Shown here in pieces: positions 45,333 through 57,698 of a DNA stretch of 64,000 bases. Within the stretch, counting starts at the first letter, position 1. Each line of letters starts with the position of its first letter. The stretch comes from Silene latifolia. Lineage: Eukaryota > Streptophyta > Magnoliopsida > Caryophyllales > Caryophyllaceae. A program made the translations under genes and the position numbers. Below the pieces are notes generated by a model. That model made no database searches. It was given only the letters and a program-made list of their open reading frames with translations, and was not told the DNA's origin. Location: NCBI RefSeq assembly GCF_048544455.1, contig NC_133536.1:25484152-25548151 (forward strand), read 5' to 3'.

Positions 45333-45630
45333 ACTCGATCGAGTGGGGGTAACTCGAACGAGTAGGGTGGACTTGATCGAGTGGGCTGAGCTCGATCGAG
45401 TGGGTATATGACAACATTGGGCAGTAGCTGCTGTTTTGTGTGACTCGATCAAGTAAGGGGAGTACTCGATCGAGTGGGGGCTACTCGATCGAGTACGTAT
45501 GTGACTCGATTGAGTGTGTTTTTACGTCAGTTTTGGTAAGGTTCTGGAGTTGGGGAACTCGATCGAGTAGGTGGGCAACTCGATCGAGTGACCTCTACTC
45601 GATCGAGTGGGTGTGGTTACTCGATCGAGT
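45333..45630. repeat. Palindrome cluster in the leader of element A
   Basis: I count seven exact ACTCGATCGAGT copies and five variants in about 300 bases, with irregular spacing. The cluster lies between the primer site and the Gag start. Confidence 0.88.
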
Positions 45631-45708
45631 AGGTGTTGTACGGGTCATATTTGCTTTGAGTCGTAGGCTATGTGCTTACGTTTATCTCTCCTCTTATATC
45701 TCAAAGAT

Positions 45709-48700
45709 ATGTCGCCAAAGAGGTCTGCCATGTATGCTAGGGCTCAGGAGATGAGTGTGGACGAGATTGACAAGATGCTTGAGCATCAAGATGCGCTTAC
45801 CGAGGCCCTTAAGAGGTTTGGGAAAGATAAAGATGTCGGGGTAGACTTTACCAAGATGAGCACTACGATATCCCGCTTCAACCCAAAGGAATATATGGGT
45901 ATTGGTGCGCCAATTTTGCTTGACAATTGACACAAAGAGATGGAAAATATCTTGGGAGTGGTTCATTGTCCCGAGAATTTTAAGGTCGAACAAGTTGCGT
46001 TCTACTTGAGAGATGCAGCGGGGGTGTGAAGGGACAAGGTGAGAGAGAGTGCCCTAGACCTTTATCTGAAGCAAGGTAAGTCTGCAAAACCATGGGTTGA
46101 GTTCAAGAGAGCGATGAGAAGGGAGTTCGTTTCGGAGCATGTTTGTACTAAGTTGAGGGAGGAGTTTGATTCTTTCAAGATGACCTCAAACATGACGGTG
46201 GCGGAGTACTATCACTAGTTTAATGAGAAATCGAGATATGTTGAGGATATGGGGCTCAGTCAGGAGAACTTAGCAATTTGGTTCGAGAAGGGGTTGACTT
46301 ACCAGATTATGGAGAAGCTACCGGTTGGGGTCCTTACAGATGTTAAGGAAGTTTATGAGAGAGCAGGCCGAGCTGAGAGGTTGGTCGAGATGGCCAAAGA
46401 GAACAAAGAGAGGGGTCCAGTAAAGAGAAAGTCTGAGAGTGAGGGTGGTGGTCAGTCTAGCTACAATAGGGGCAATCACAACCAGGTAAGGGCTTATTCA
46501 TCGGGATCGGGTTTCAGTGGTGGATCTTCTTATGGGCGTGGTCGTGGTAGTAGCAGCAGTTGGAGTATCTCGTGTTTCAACTGTGGTGGTATGGGCGACA
46601 AGAGGCATGAGTGTACTAGTGCCGGGGGGAGAGGTTTTCAGAGGCCATCACAGGGGAGCTTTTCGCAGGGACCGACACAGAGTTATGCTAGCAACCGACC
46701 AACTGTGTCATGGAATAATCAAGGAGGGCAGGGTAACAACAACGGTGGATTCAACCGCAATGGCGGTAATTCTTATCAGAAACCGGCGGCTAACAACAAT
46801 CAGGGATCAGTTGCCAAGCCATCTACTTCAGCTAGTACAGTACAATGAGGTGGACAAAAGACCAATGGAAAGTTGTTTATGATGGACAAGAAAGCTGCTG
46901 AGGATGATGCACACGTGATCACTGGTACCTTTCTTATTAACGATGTTCCTACTTTTGTTTTGTTTGATTTGGGGGCGTCACACTCTTTTGTATCGTCGGG
47001 TCATGCTAAGTCTATGGGTTTGAGAGAGTTTGAGCCTGTAAAAGATGAGATTTTTATACCGTCTGGTGAGTCACTGTTTTGTGGGAGGTTATATAAGGGT
47101 GTATCCATGATAGTTGGGCAGGTTGATCTTCCAGTGGATTTGTTAGAATTTCCTATGGATGGTTTTGAGATGATAGTTGGTATGGATTGGTTGGGTAAGT
47201 ACAAGGCTAGAATATATTGTCACCAAAGAAAAGTCTCTTTGAGAGGTCCTAAGGGAGTTAGTATGTCTTATCGTGGGTTTGTTGTCAAACCCAAAGTCAA
47301 AGTGATTGCAGCGGTGACCTTGAAGTCTTACTTGAGGAAGGGGTGTCCTTTGATTCTATGTCACGTGAAAGATCATAGTATGGTAGAGCCGACAGTATAT
47401 GAGATACCAGTGGTGAGAGAGTTTCTAGATGTCTTTCCAGATGAGATACCGGGTTTGCCACCAAAGAGAGAGATAGATTTCAGTGTGGAGTTGAAACCAG
47501 GGACGGGACCAATCTCTAAGGCCCCATACCGTATGGGTCCTAAGGAGTTAGGGGAGCTGAAGAAACAACTGGTTGATTTGATAGAGAGGGATACATTAGA
47601 CCTAGTGTATCGTCGTGGGGTGCACCAGTGTTGTTTGTGAAGAAGAAAAATGGGAGCTTGAGGTTGTGTATTGACTACAGGGACCTGAGAAGTGTTACAG
47701 TGAAGAACAAGTATCCTTTACCAAGGATAGATGATCTGTTTGACCAACTGAGTGGGGCCGGAGTCTTTTCAAAGATTGATCTGAGATCAGGGTACCATCA
47801 GGTGAGGATTCGGGATGAAGACATACCAAAGACAGCTTTTCGATCGACGTATGGTCACTATGAGTATGTGGTGATTCCGTTTGGGTTATCTAATGCACCG
47901 ACAATGTTTATGGATTTGATGAACCGGGTCTTTAGTTCGTTCTTGGATCAGTTCGTGGTGGTGTTTATAAATGATATCTTAGTCTATTCCAAGACTAAGG
48001 AGGAGAACGAGGAGCATTTGAGGTTGGTGTTGCAAATTCTACGCGACAACCAGCTGTATGCAAAGTTATCTAAGTGTGAGTTCTGGCTAAAGAGAGTGTG
48101 TCTTTTCTGGGTCATGTGATGTCTAAAGAGGGTGTATCTATAGATCCTAGCAAGATAGAGGCAGTAGCTAAGTGGGAAGCACCAAAGAACGTGGCCGAGA
48201 TCAGGAGTTTCATGGGTTTGGCAGGGTACTATCGACGGTTCCTGAAAGAATTTTCGAAGATTGCCAGGCCTATGACCATGTTGATGAGGAAAAAGAACAG
48301 GTTTCGTTGGGATGAAAGTTATGAGACGGCGTTCCAAACATTAAAGGAGCGTTTAACCACAGCTCCAGTCTTAGCTTTACCTGAAGGGTGTGAGAATTTT
48401 GAGGTGTATAAAGATGCTTCAAAGAACGGGTTGGAATGTGTGTTGATGAAGAACGGGAAATTCATTGTCTATGCTTCTAGGCAATTGAAGCCTTATGAGG
48501 AGAACTATCTGACGCATGATCTAGAGTTGGGTGCAGTTGTGTTTGCTCTCGAGATTTAGAGGCACTATCTTTATGGGGTGACCTTTAAGGTGTTTTCTGA
48601 TCACAAGAGTTAAAGTACATCTTTACTCAAAAGGAGCATAACATGAGACAAAGGAGGTGGATGGAGCTTATCGGGGATTATGACATGGATATCATATACC

Positions 48701-49377
48701 ATGAAGGGAAAGCAAACGTGGTTGCTGATGCGTTGAGCAGGAAGAGTGTGCATTCTCTATGCACAACTATGTCTTTGATGAGGCTGAGAGATGAGGTAGG
48801 TAAGATGGGTATACATGTGATTCAAAAAGGGGATGCTAGAGGAGACTTGACAATGGAGCTGGATCTTTATGATCACATTCGCAGGAAGTAGGCTCTTGAT
48901 TCTAAGATTCAAGAGTGGAGGGCTGAAGTAGAGAAAGGGACAATGTCTCGGTTCTTTATTCATTCTGATGGGAATGTTTGGTTTTATGGGAGTTGGTGTG
49001 TGCCTAAGGATGAGGAGTTGAAAAATGTAATCATGACAGAGGCTCATTGCACATCGTATTCAGTGCATCCGGGTGGTGACAAGCTTTATAGAGACCTGAA
49101 GAAGACTTTTTGGTGGCCTGGATAAAAAGGGAGACAGCTCAGTTTGTGGCTAGGTGTTTGACATGTCAAAGAGTCACGGGGGAGCACCGAAGACCACAAG
49201 GTAAGATTCAGTCTCTTGAGGTACTTGAGTGGAAATCGGAGTCTATCTCCATGGATTTCAGAGTGGTTTTACCGCGGAACCAGCAAGGTAATAACATGAT
49301 ATGGGTGATTTTTGACCGTTTGACTAAGTCACCTCACTTTATTCCAATGAAAGATACATGGAGTAAGGTGGAGTTGG
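45709..49377 (+). pseudogene. Gag-Pol of chromovirus A, truncated and multiply broken
   Basis: It starts MSPKRSAMYARAQEM, matching MPPKKNALYARAELM of B. Gag has a CCHC knuckle at 46573-46614 in which the His is Asp (GDKRHEC; 46597-46599). The protease site reads DLGAS instead of DSGAS (TTG at 46969-46971). RT has [10 protein letters not shown] and [10 protein letters not shown], so the first catalytic Asp is Asn (47970-47972). RNase H has YKDAS where B has YTDAS. Integrase keeps HHCC and ends at WSKVEL, where the LTR of element B begins. Stops at 45928, 46027, 46216, 46846, 48557 and 48889 and frameshifts near 47600, 48100 and 48610. Several stops are TGG to TGA or TAG relative to B. A makes no functional protein. 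Confidence 0.9.
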
Positions 49378-49408
49378 TATAATACTACGGATTTATGAGT
49401 CTCTGGGT

Positions 49409-49556
49409 ACTCTATCGAGTAGGCCTTACTCTGTCGAGTAAGGGTGAGTTGCGTTTTATAAAAGTTTCTGACCTGTTAGGTACTCGATCGATTAACGTGG
49501 GCACTCGATCGAGTAAGGGGGCACTCGATCAAGTACCTTACCTACTCGATCGAGTA
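49409..49556. repeat. Palindrome cluster in LTR B
   Basis: Two exact ACTCGATCGAGT copies and four variants, in the same region as in LTR A but with different unit order. Confidence 0.85.
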
Positions 49557-49607
49557 GCCGGTTTACGGGGAGTTATTTCTCGGGTTTTGTTAAATATGCG
49601 ATTAAGG

Positions 49608-49616
49608 TATATAATA
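49608..49616 (+). promoter_or_regulatory. TATA box of LTR B
   Basis: TATATAATA, aligned with TATATAAAG in LTR A. Confidence 0.55.
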
Positions 49617-50734
49617 CTTCCGTCATTATTCTTAAACACTTTTTCAAAACCTAATTACTGTCAAGAGAGAAAGCAAAGTACGTTCTTCACTTTAATCGCA
49701 TTGTTAGCAAATCTCGGAGTTTGGAAGGTCGGATTTCACCTTTAGTTATACCGTTGAGATCCTTGCGTCGAGGGTAAGATCTATGTACCGTTTTTATAGT
49801 TTTTCCTTTAAGTTGTTTAAACCCTAAGATGGGGATTTGGGGGTTTTGTTGTAGATTATGATTGGTAGTAATTATGTGTATGTATGATAGGATCGGAGGA
49901 GGATTTGTAGAAGAGGCTTTTTGATACAGCTGTTGAGACCGTCTGATAGTTGTGCTTTCCAGGTAGGATTTCCTACTCAGTATTAGTCCCATAATGTGAT
50001 GTTGATGTGTTGTGGTTGATTGAATAATATAGTAATTGCATTGTGACGGTTGTTGACTGTGATTGTTTGTCTCTGGCTCTCGAGACGCGTTCTCGGCTGA
50101 GTGGAGTCACTTGCGGGAGTGGCTTCACGCCCTAGTTTTGTCCTTCGTGGAACCCGCCACGGAAAGGGATGTGCACATTAATGGACAGGGTTATCGCTCA
50201 TTATGAGGAGCGGGGATTTGGTGGGTACGGCTGCGGTCCCCCACTGGCAGGGCTGGTCCAAAGGTGGACGATCGGTGATTGAGATTGATGGGACTGATGT
50301 GATTGTGTGTGTGACGGTGTGAGATATCTGTTTATCGTATTGTTGATATATATATATATTGTGTGATTAGTACTGACCCCGTGTTGTTGTTTGTAAAACC
50401 TGCGGTGATCCATTCGGGGATGGTGAGCAGTAATTGAGCAGGTTTGAGTTGAGTCACATGGGATTACTGGGATGTGCCACTGTCTGACGATAAAAATCTT
50501 CCGCTGTAGCTTAGTAGTTTAATAAACTTTGCATTTAGTTGATTAGACAGTTGGTTTGAGAACTTGTACCCGTATTTTGGGATTTGGCTTGGTTTGTACT
50601 TTTCACTAAAGATACACTATTAAATGTTGTTTCGTTATTATCTTATGATTATCATGCCTCGGGTAACCGAGATGGTAGCATCCTTATACCTGAGTGGTTC
50701 TGGTAAGGCACTTGGAGTATGGGGGTGTTACAAA

Positions 50735-50748
50735 TGGTATCAGAGCGA
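50735..50748 (+). other. Primer-binding site of element B
   Basis: TGGTATCAGAGCGA lies two bases after the LTR end. Confidence 0.85.
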
Positions 50749-51219
50749 CGATCCTGAAACCTGTAACCAATAAATCTAATGAATATAGGGAGTCAATTAA
50801 AATGAACCCGGGGTAAAGGTTGTAGGAGCTAATGCAAAGGCTTGGGAGACGTCCTGAAGTCGCGAACTTGCCCTATAATTTTGAACCGGTCACATGGGGG
50901 GTGTATGTCGAGGTCGTATGCGTTGTTTGTTAGCTTGTGTGTGGATGTGATGAAGTATGTGTAATTGTTGGATGTTTGGAGTAGAAAGTTGAGAATGTGA
51001 AAGAAAGATTGATGAGATAAATAGAACTGTTGTTGGAATGAGAAGCATGATGGATGTTTACTATGTGGCGTTTAATAACATGATAGAGTTATTTCGTTGA
51101 TCGTATGAAGAGTTGTGTAGCATTATATGCTTAGTTATGATATAATGTTGGGATTTATAAAGTTGTTTATAATGTTGGGATATGAAATAACATGCGGGTA
51201 GCGTTTTTGAGTTAGCATG

Positions 51220-51483
51220 ACTCGATCGAGTGGGACTGACTTGATCGGGTAGGTATTTGACGATTTTGAATCCAAAATCGTGTTTTTGGGCACTCGATCG
51301 AGTACCTCGGGCACTCGATCGAGTAGGGGGTCACTCGATCGAGTAGCCAGGCTACTCGGTCGAGTATGTTAGAGGTCAAAAGGTCTGTTTTGGGTCTGGA
51401 GTCGGGGCACTCGATCGAGTATGTTGGGCACTCGATCGAGTAGCCTGCTACTCGATCGAGTAGATTAGGGAACTCGATCGAGT
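51220..51483. repeat. Palindrome cluster in the leader of element B
   Basis: I count eight exact ACTCGATCGAGT copies and two variants. Spacer lengths and sequences differ from those of element A although the flanking leader is alignable. Confidence 0.88.
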
Positions 51484-51565
51484 ATGTCCTGGGCAGCTTG
51501 CTTTCGTGTTTTGAGGTTTTGGTACGTATGTTTATATCCACTCCCTTTTCTGATATAGTTTCAAG

Positions 51566-54500
51566 ATGCCGCCCAAGAAGAATGCTTTGTATGCGAGAGC
51601 TGAGCTTATGAACATAGATGATATCGTTAAGATGTTGGAGCATCAAGATGCTCTAACAGAGGCTTTAAAGACGGTGGGAAAGGATAAGGATAAGGATAAG
51701 GATAAGGAGAAAAAGGTTAATCACTCTAAAATCAGCCTCTATATAGCGAGGTTTAACCCGAAAGAGTACAAGGGGGCTGGGGAGCCTAACCTTCTTGATA
51801 ACTGGCATAGAGAGATGGAGAACATACTAGATTTGGTTCACTGTCCTGATGAGATGAGAGTAGAACAAGCTGCGTTCTACCTGAGGGAAGCAGCTGGCAA
51901 GTGGTGGGATACGGTGAAAGTGAGTGCTAAAGAGTTGTATGCGAACCAAGGTTTACCTGCTATACCTTGGGAAGAGTTTCGTAAGGCTATGAGAAAAGAG
52001 TTTGTACGGGAGCATGTGAGGAGTAAGTTGAGAGAGGAGTTCGATGGGCTTAAGATGACATCTGACATGTCTGTGGCCGAGTATTACAGGAAGTTTAATG
52101 AGAAGTCTAGGTATGCTGAGGATATGGGTTTGAGTGAGGAGAACCTGGCGCTGAGGTTTGAGAGGGGTTTGACCCCTAAGATCATGGATAAGTTACCCGT
52201 GGGAATCCTTACTGACGTTAAGGAAGCTTATGAGAGAGCTGGAAGAGCTGAGAGGTTAGTAGAGATGGCTTAGGAGAGAGTGGGTGTTGAGAAAAGAAAG
52301 TCTGAGAGTGAGGGTGGCGGCCAATCTAGTCACAAGAAAGGCAACCACAATCAAACTAGAGGGTTTTCTTCTGGGTCAGGGTTCAGTGCTGGGGCTTCCT
52401 TTGGGCGTGGCCGTGGAAGTGTTAGTGGTAGTTGGGGAATGACCTGCTATAGTTGTGGTGCCGTAGGCCACAAGAGACATGAGTGCACAAGTGCACCTGG
52501 AACTTTCCAGAGACCTGCGCAGAGCTATGCGAGCAATAGACCGACTGGATCATGGTCAAACCGGGGAAGTCAGAGCTATCAGAGTGGAGGTAACCGCAAC
52601 GACGGTAATTCTTATCAGAAACCACCGACGAACAACAACAACAATCAAGGGTCAGGTGCTATGCCGACCACATCAGCCAGCACTGTCCAGGGAGGTGGAC
52701 AGAAGACCAGTGGAAAGCTGTTCATGATGGAGAAGAAAGCAGCTGAAGATGATGCACACGTTATTACTGGTACTTTTCTTGTTAACGGTATTCATACCTT
52801 TGTTTTGTTTGATTCGGGGGCGTCTCAACCGTTTGTATCTTCGAGTCATGTTAAGCGGTTGGGTTTGAGGGTATATGAGTCTGTTAGTGAGGAAGTTTTT
52901 ATACCTTCGGGTGAGTCTGTATCATGTGGGAGGTTATATAGGGATGTACCTATGATAGTTGGGCAAGTTGATCTACCTGTAGACTTGCTAGAGTTTCCTT
53001 TTAGCGGTTTTGAGATGATAGTTGGGATGGATTGGTTGGGAAAGTATAAAGCTAAGATAGACTGTCATCAAAAGAAAGTGTCTTTAAGAGGTCCTAAGGG
53101 CGTTAGTGTGTCTTATCGTGGGCTTCTGGTCAAACCCAAAGTTAAGTTGTTTGCAGCTGTTACTTTGAAGTCTTATCTGAGGAAGGGATGTCCTTTGATC
53201 TTGTTCCATGTGAGAGATGACCGGATAGAGAGTCCGACAGTTGATCAGATACCAGTGGTGGGAGAGTTTGAGGATGTGTTTCCGGAGGAGATTCCGGGGT
53301 TGCCACCGAAGAGAGAGATAGATTTCACAGTTGAGTTGAAACCGGGGATGGGGCCAATATCTAAGGCACCGTACCGGATGGGTCCTAAGGAGATGGAGGA
53401 GCTTAGGAAGCAATTAGATGATCTGATAGAGAAGGGATACATTAGACCAAGTGTATCGCCGTGGGGAGCACCAGTTCTTTTTGTGAAGAAGAAAGATGGG
53501 AGTTTGAGGTTGTGCATAGACTATAGAGAGATGAACCGAGTGACAGTGAAGAACAAGTATCCTTTGCCAAGGATAGATGACTTGTTTGATCAGTTGAGTG
53601 GTGCATCAGTCTTTTCCAAGATTGATTTGAGGTTGGGGTACCATCAGGTGAAGATTCGAGAGATGGACATACCAAAGACAGCTTTCACGTCGAGGTATGG
53701 CCATTATGAGTATGTGATGATGCCGTTTGGGTTATCTAATGCACCGGCAGTGTTTATCGATTTGATGAATAGGATCTTCAGACAGTTTTTGGATAAGTTT
53801 GTGGTAGTGTTTATCGATGACATCTTAGTCTACTCCAAGACTAAGGAGGAGCATGAGGAGCATCTGAGGATTGCGTTGCAGACTCTGAGGGAGCATGAGT
53901 TATATGCTAAGCTGTCCAAGTGCGAGTTCTGGTTAGAGAAAGTTGTTTTTCTGGGGCATGTGATCTCTAAGGAGGGAGTAGCTGTGGATCCAGCGAAGAT
54001 TGAGGCGGACAAAGTGGGAAGCACCAAAGAATGTTGCTGAGATCAGGAGTTTTCTGGGTTTAGCTGGGTACTACAGACGGTTTGTGAAAGATTTCTCCAA
54101 GATAGCTAGACCTATGACAGCGTTGATGAGAAAAGAAAACAGGTTTCGTTGGGATGAGAGTTGTGAGACGGCGTTCCAAACATTAAAGGAGCGTTTGACC
54201 ACAGCTCTTATCTTAGCATTGCCTGAAGGGATTGAGAACTTTGAGGTTTATACAGATGCCTCAAAGAATGGGTTGGGATGTGTGTTGATGCAGAACGGTA
54301 AGGTGATTGCCTATGCTTCTAGGCAATTGAAGCCTTATGAAGAGAACTACCCTACTCATGATCTGGAGTTGGGTGAAGTGGTGTTTGCTCTCAAGAAATG
54401 GAGACATTACCTTTATGGAGCAATATTTAAGGTATTTTCTGATCACAAGAGTCTCAAGTACATTTTCACTCAAAAGGAGTTGAACATGAGACAGAGGAGG

Positions 54501-56059
54501 TGGATGGAGCTGATTGGCGATTATGACATGGAAATTATCTACCATGAAGGGAAGGCCAATGTTGTTGCAGATGCTTTGAGTAGGAAGAGTGTACATTCTT
54601 TGTGTACAGCTCTATCTTTGATGAGGTTGAGAGATGAGGTAGCGAAGTTATGGATACATATGATGCAGAAAGGAGATGCTATGGGAGATTTGATAGTGCA
54701 GCTTGATCTTTATGAGGATATTCGAGGTAAACAGGCGTTGGATCCTAAGATGGTTGAGTGGAGAGCTGGTGTAGAGAAAGGGACAGTGTCTCGATTCTCT
54801 ATTCATACAGATGGTAGTTTGAGGTTTGACGGTAGGTGGTGTGTCCCTAAAGATGAGGAGTTGAAAAAGACTATCATGACAGAGGCACATTGCACACCAT
54901 ATTCAGTTCATTCAGGTGGAGATAAGTTGTACAAGGATTTAAAGAACATGTTTTGGTGGCCTGGGATGAAGAAAGAGACAGCTGAGTTTGTGGCCCGTTG
55001 TTTGACATGCCAGAGAGTTAAAGGGGAACAGCGATGACCACAAGGTAATATTCAGTCTTTAACGGTACCTGAGTGGAAGTGGGAGTCCATTTCTATGGAT
55101 TTTATCGTGGGTTCGCCAAAGAGTCAACAGGGTAACAACATGATTTGGGTAATAGTGGATCGACTGACAAAGTCAGCTCACTTTGTTCCAATGAAAGATA
55201 CATGGACTAAAGCGCAATTGGCTATGGCCTATCGAAAGAACGTGCTTAAGTTACATGGAGTCCCTAAGGACATAGTGTCTGACAGAGATGCGAGATTTAT
55301 ATCAAGGTTTTGGAAAGAGTTGTAGGAATCGTTGGGAACAACTTTGAAGATGAGTACAACATTTCATCCTGCGACAGACGGACAGACAGAGAGAACGATC
55401 AAAACTCTTGAGGATATGTTACGAGCTTGTGTGATGGACTTTGGTGGTAGCTGGGAACAGAGGTTGGATTTGATAGAGTTTTCTTACAACAACAGCTACC
55501 ATACTAGTATTGGTATGGCACCGTTTGAGGCTTTGTATGGGAGGAGATGTAGGAGTCCGATTTATTGGGACGACAGTGTTGAGGCAGTGATTTTAGGACC
55601 AGAGATGGTTGAACAGATTAAGATGATCAGGGAAATGATGAGAGCAGCTCAGGATAGGCAAAAGAGTTATGCAGATCTACATCGCCGGGATATAGAGTTT
55701 CAGGTTGGGGACAAAGTTCTTCTGAAAGTGTCTCCTATGCGTGGGGTTATGAGATTTGGGAAGAAAGGCAAGCTGAGCCAGAAGTTTATCGGGCCTTATG
55801 AGATCTTAGAGCGAGTTGAGGAAGTTGCATATCGTTTGGCTTTACCAGCTGTGTTGGAGAGAGTGCATAATGTGTTTCATGTATCGCAGCTGCGAAAGTA
55901 TGTGAGTGACCAGTCACATGTGTTAGAGGCAGAGAGCTTAGAGCTAGATGAGTCCTTGGCATATCTTGAGGTGCCTAAGCAGATTCTTGACCGAAAGGTT
56001 AGGAAGACTAGGAGTGGTGAGATAGTTTTGCTTAAGATCCTTTGGTCTAACCACGAGAC
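51566..56059 (+). pseudogene. Gag-Pol of chromovirus B (Tekay/Del-like), few lesions, cut by element C
   Basis: Polyprotein order: Gag from MPPKKNALYARAELM; CCHC knuckle [14 protein letters not shown] (52444-52485); protease DSGAS (52811); RT with [10 protein letters not shown] and [10 protein letters not shown] (catalytic GATGAC at 53816-53821); RNase H YTDASKNGLGC (about 54250); integrase HHCC (HC...H...CLTC, about 54885-55010), catalytic Asp in MDFIVG and in VSDRDARF, Glu in TDGQTERTI; then the start of a chromodomain, ILDRKVRKTRSGEIVLLKIL, which identifies a chromovirus. Element C interrupts it just before the expected W-E end. Lesions: a TAG at 52271, a frameshift near 54000, CGA-to-TGA at 55035 and CAG-to-TAG at 55323. 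All visible catalytic residues are intact, so B is younger than A. Confidence 0.92.
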
Positions 56060-56342
56060 TGATGCGTGTCTTTTATATGATGTTTTACATCCCATTTTAC
56101 ACGCATTTCAGAGCTCATTCATGTAGTTTATACTACATTTCTCCCTATTTCCGTCTACTTCCGTATTTTTGTACATTATTGCAGAAATGTGAAGAATCCA
56201 GCGGAAGTCAAGCTAAATCCGTCCCCGAGTATCCTGCATTGCATGTGACGAGAAGTATTTGCTTAAGGAACGAGCTTGGTGCGCAATTCAAGGCCCAAAA
56301 GACAAGTCCACGAGTTTTAAGATGTCAAGTAGCAGCTCAAGT

Positions 56343-56449
56343 AGTCGATCGACCATCACCCTCAGTCGATCGACCAACTATCGGGTAACAGAAGCTACTG
56401 TTCAATGCTATCCCAGTCGATCGACCACCTACCTTAGTCGATCGACCAC
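56343..56449. repeat. Palindrome cluster 1 in the LTR of element C
   Basis: Four AGTCGATCGACC copies. The 3' LTR has the same four, one with a C-to-T change. Confidence 0.88.
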
Positions 56450-56951
56450 ACTGCTATTCCAGACAGGAATTAAAAGACCGAGGAACTTGAAGCCCGTTAA
56501 GTTTAGGAATAATTGTTACGTAAACTTTCTATATAACGTAACCTAGAAACATTCAGTGATCATCTAGTTTTTAATCAAGTTTTATTCAGTAATTTTCATT
56601 AAGTTTTCGCATACGGTTCTTGATAGATAGTTAGGGTTTGGGATTATTGTGAGCATTAGATTTTTAATTCCTAGTCCTAATCTTTCCTCTGCGACTCGGT
56701 ATTCTTCTGCCCTACTTTTAGTTCATCTTTATTTTATCAATAGTTTAGAATTGCAAAGTAGATTCCCGCAACCATTATCATTGTTTATGTTAATTGTTTG
56801 TTCTACTGTTTTTAGCATGAATTCCTTTGTTTACTTTATTAGTTTTCTTATTGTTTTCACCCTTAGCATGAGTAGCTAAGTAGTTCGTGCTAGGATGTAG
56901 GCGAGTTTTAGCATAGGCGGCAAAGTATTGAACACGGCCTGATTCGCATGT

Positions 56952-56988
56952 CAGTCGATCGACTGACATTCTCGGTCGATCGACTGAC
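56952..56988. repeat. Palindrome pair 2 in the LTR of element C
   Basis: CAGTCGATCGACTG and GGTCGATCGACTGACC separated by a few bases; repeated at about 63907-63943. Confidence 0.88.
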
Positions 56989-57577
56989 CTTGTGAGGTTA
57001 CCCTTCATTTTAATTGATTTTAATTTTGTATTTGACGAATCGAATGCATACGACCAGTTAGATGCTTATTTTATGACCGACCCATTAGATCGAAAGATAG
57101 GGAAAGTTATTTGACCACCAATTAAATCGACTAAACTGTGCTAAGATCGAAAGGTAGGTATAGTTTAGACCGTTAGTCACTTTTCAGGACGAGAGTCACT
57201 ATTAGTAATATTAGGGACCTATAGCGAGATCGAAAGATGCTATTTGTTAAGAGTGGACCGAGAGGACCTCTTGTTTCCCGCCTCACTTGTGTTCGATTTG
57301 GACATGTTTAGTATGCTGCCGCCGAAGCTTTAATAAACCGATCATCCTAGTACCCCTTCTTTATCTGTTAAACCGTCTTTTTAGTTTATTATCTTTATTT
57401 GTTCTTAGCTATAGACCATCTCAACTCAACCCCCACAATTGTTACCTTAGACTGAATATAAATCAACTAGAATTTACATCTGCCTCCTTGTGGTTCGACC
57501 ACTACCACTAGCCTAGGTTAGTCTTAATAGGAAATTATAAATCTTATTTTTGGTACTCACAACGACGGGTATCAAAT

Positions 57578-57595
57578 TTTGGCGCCGTTGCCGGG
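57578..57595 (+). other. Primer-binding site of element C
   Basis: TTTGGCGCCGTTGCCGGG follows the LTR. TGGCGCCGTTGCCGGG is the primer site of Athila/Tat-type elements and differs from the Met-tRNA site of A, B and E1. Confidence 0.85.
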
Positions 57596-57698
57596 AAGGC
57601 AATAGTCCTAATTTTAGTTGTTTTAATTTTAGTCTTTCTTAGTTTAAGGGACTTCTGTTCCTTAAACTTTTCTTATATTCTTTTTGTAGTTTCCTCTT

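Larger units (their letters stand above)
49378..50732 (+). mobile_element. 5' LTR of chromovirus element B
   Basis: It begins TATAATACTACGG, where the family start is TGTAATACTACGG, so the usual TG has become TA. It ends GGGGGTGTTACA. It directly follows the truncated integrase of A. The five bases before it are GTTGG. Confidence 0.87.
56060..57574 (+). mobile_element. 5' LTR of Athila-like element C
   Basis: It begins TGATGCGTG and ends GGGTATCA (TGAT...ATCA). It is nearly identical to the partial 3' LTR at 63016-64000, with only a handful of substitutions over the shared part, which indicates recent insertion. It contains six AGTCGATCGAC-type palindromes. The small frames inside it are not coding. 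Confidence 0.92.

Noticed and set aside
45333..45754. Frames full of TRSS, LDRV and SIEC repeats in the leaders of A and B
   Set aside because: Chance translation of the ACTCGATCGAGT palindrome clusters; the real Gag starts downstream at 45709 and 51566.
56060..57574. Open frames repeated in both LTRs of element C (for example 56259-56546 and 63215-63502)
   Set aside because: They repeat only because the LTRs repeat, and encode palindrome-derived SRST runs with no family signature.
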